Below are positions 56,139 to 56,603 of a DNA stretch of 56,603 nt, one piece after another. The position numbers and the translations under genes were made by a program. How positions within the stretch are numbered: the stretch's first letter is position 1; each line of letters begins with the position of its first letter. Below the pieces are notes generated by a model. It saw only the letters and a program-made list of their open reading frames with translations. It made no database searches and had not been told where the DNA came from. The stretch spans positions 143,664 through 200,266 of the forward strand of contig VHZZ01000433.1 in NCBI GenBank assembly GCA_009801015.1, written 5' to 3'. This stretch comes from Silene noctiflora. Lineage: Eukaryota > Streptophyta > Magnoliopsida > Caryophyllales > Caryophyllaceae.

Positions 56139-56463
56139 CTCTACTCGGCAAATTTTACATTCAGGTTTTTCTAATTTTCAACCCTACTGTATTTCTGTGT
56201 GAAATTGTTTCCCCCTTTTCAACCGCGAAATTCAAATCCAATGGTTAGTACAGAATTAAGGGTTTCGACTAGGGGTGGCCGGGTGGCAACTGGCAAGTCA
56301 CTCACTCTTGCGAATCGGGTTTGACAAGGCTGTCGCAACCTATCAAAAATAAATCTGAGGGTCTCTAACTAATGCAGCTAGGGAAAGTCGGGGTCAAATC
56401 CACAGGAAGACTTATTGTTATCTACTTGCTAACTAAGGCTTTGTTCTTTTGGACTGAAATTGT
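56139..56463. other. right-end intergenic sequence
   Basis: The leader and promoter of the candidate minus-strand gene would lie at the left. Beyond 56270, GGGGTGGCCGGGTGGCAACTGG and GTCGGGGTCAAATCCACAGG are dispersed-repeat-like phrases. No gene is seen. Confidence 0.45.
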
Positions 56464-56545
56464 CTGAACTGAACTGAACTGAACTGAACTTAATGGAGCT
56501 GAACTGAACTGAACTGAAATAATAATAAAAAGATTGTAATATTAC

Positions 56546-56576
<31 letters not shown>

Positions 56577-56584
56577 TATATATA
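56464..56584. repeat. compound microsatellite: (CTGAA)n, (AAT)n, (TA)n
   Basis: A pentanucleotide CTGAA array (56464-56491 and again 56499-56518) broken by TTAATGGAG, then an (AAT)n run (about 56545-56574) and a short TA run. This is the last feature of the window. The flanking phrase TTCTTTTGGACTGAAATTGT suggests it belongs to a dispersed repeat. Confidence 0.9.
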
Positions 56585-56603
56585 AAATAAAATACTAATA
56601 TAA

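Overview
This is nuclear DNA of a flowering plant. The genes are split by AT-rich GT-AG introns, there are no operons, and the space between genes is filled with plant-type mobile elements (Stowaway MITEs, TRIMs, a Mutator-like element, a SINE family, LINE relics). Protein similarity and the abundant TACTCCGTA-like octamer suggest a caryophyllid such as the spinach/beet group, but that placement is an inference. One base (45146) is unresolved (N).

Layout. (1) 1613-11142 (+): complete DDM1/LSH-type SNF2 chromatin remodeller, 15 coding exons, 761 aa. (2) 12883-18105 (+): CROWDED NUCLEI/NMCP lamina-like coiled-coil protein of the NMCP2/CRWN4 type, 7 coding exons, about 1029 aa, with a possible extra terminal exon at 19908-19934. 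(3) 22671-29388 (+): plastid-type branched-chain amino acid aminotransferase, 10 exons, 415 aa. (4) 36109-30155 (-): CYP90B1/DWARF4, the C-22 steroid hydroxylase of brassinosteroid synthesis, 8 exons, 486 aa, convergent with the aminotransferase. (5) About 36.4-56.6 kb holds no confidently coding gene. It contains a TRIM, several MITEs, a 1.2-kb Mutator-like element with a 10-bp target duplication and a nested Stowaway, a SINE with a 17-bp target duplication, two degenerate RTE-like LINE copies on the minus strand, and a weak candidate for a small minus-strand multi-exon gene starting at 56138.

The four genes are ordinary housekeeping or regulatory loci and do not form a joint pathway. DDM1 and the NMCP/CRWN protein both act in chromatin and nuclear organisation, but their adjacency is probably chance. 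I found no convincing new biological system. The most informative observations are the clean insertion histories (MULE with nested Stowaway, SINE, TRIMs), an over-represented octamer, and two gene-model questions (an alternative last exon of the CRWN gene and the small minus-strand gene). Exon borders were read by eye from splice signals and reading-frame continuity. No transcript or database evidence was available.
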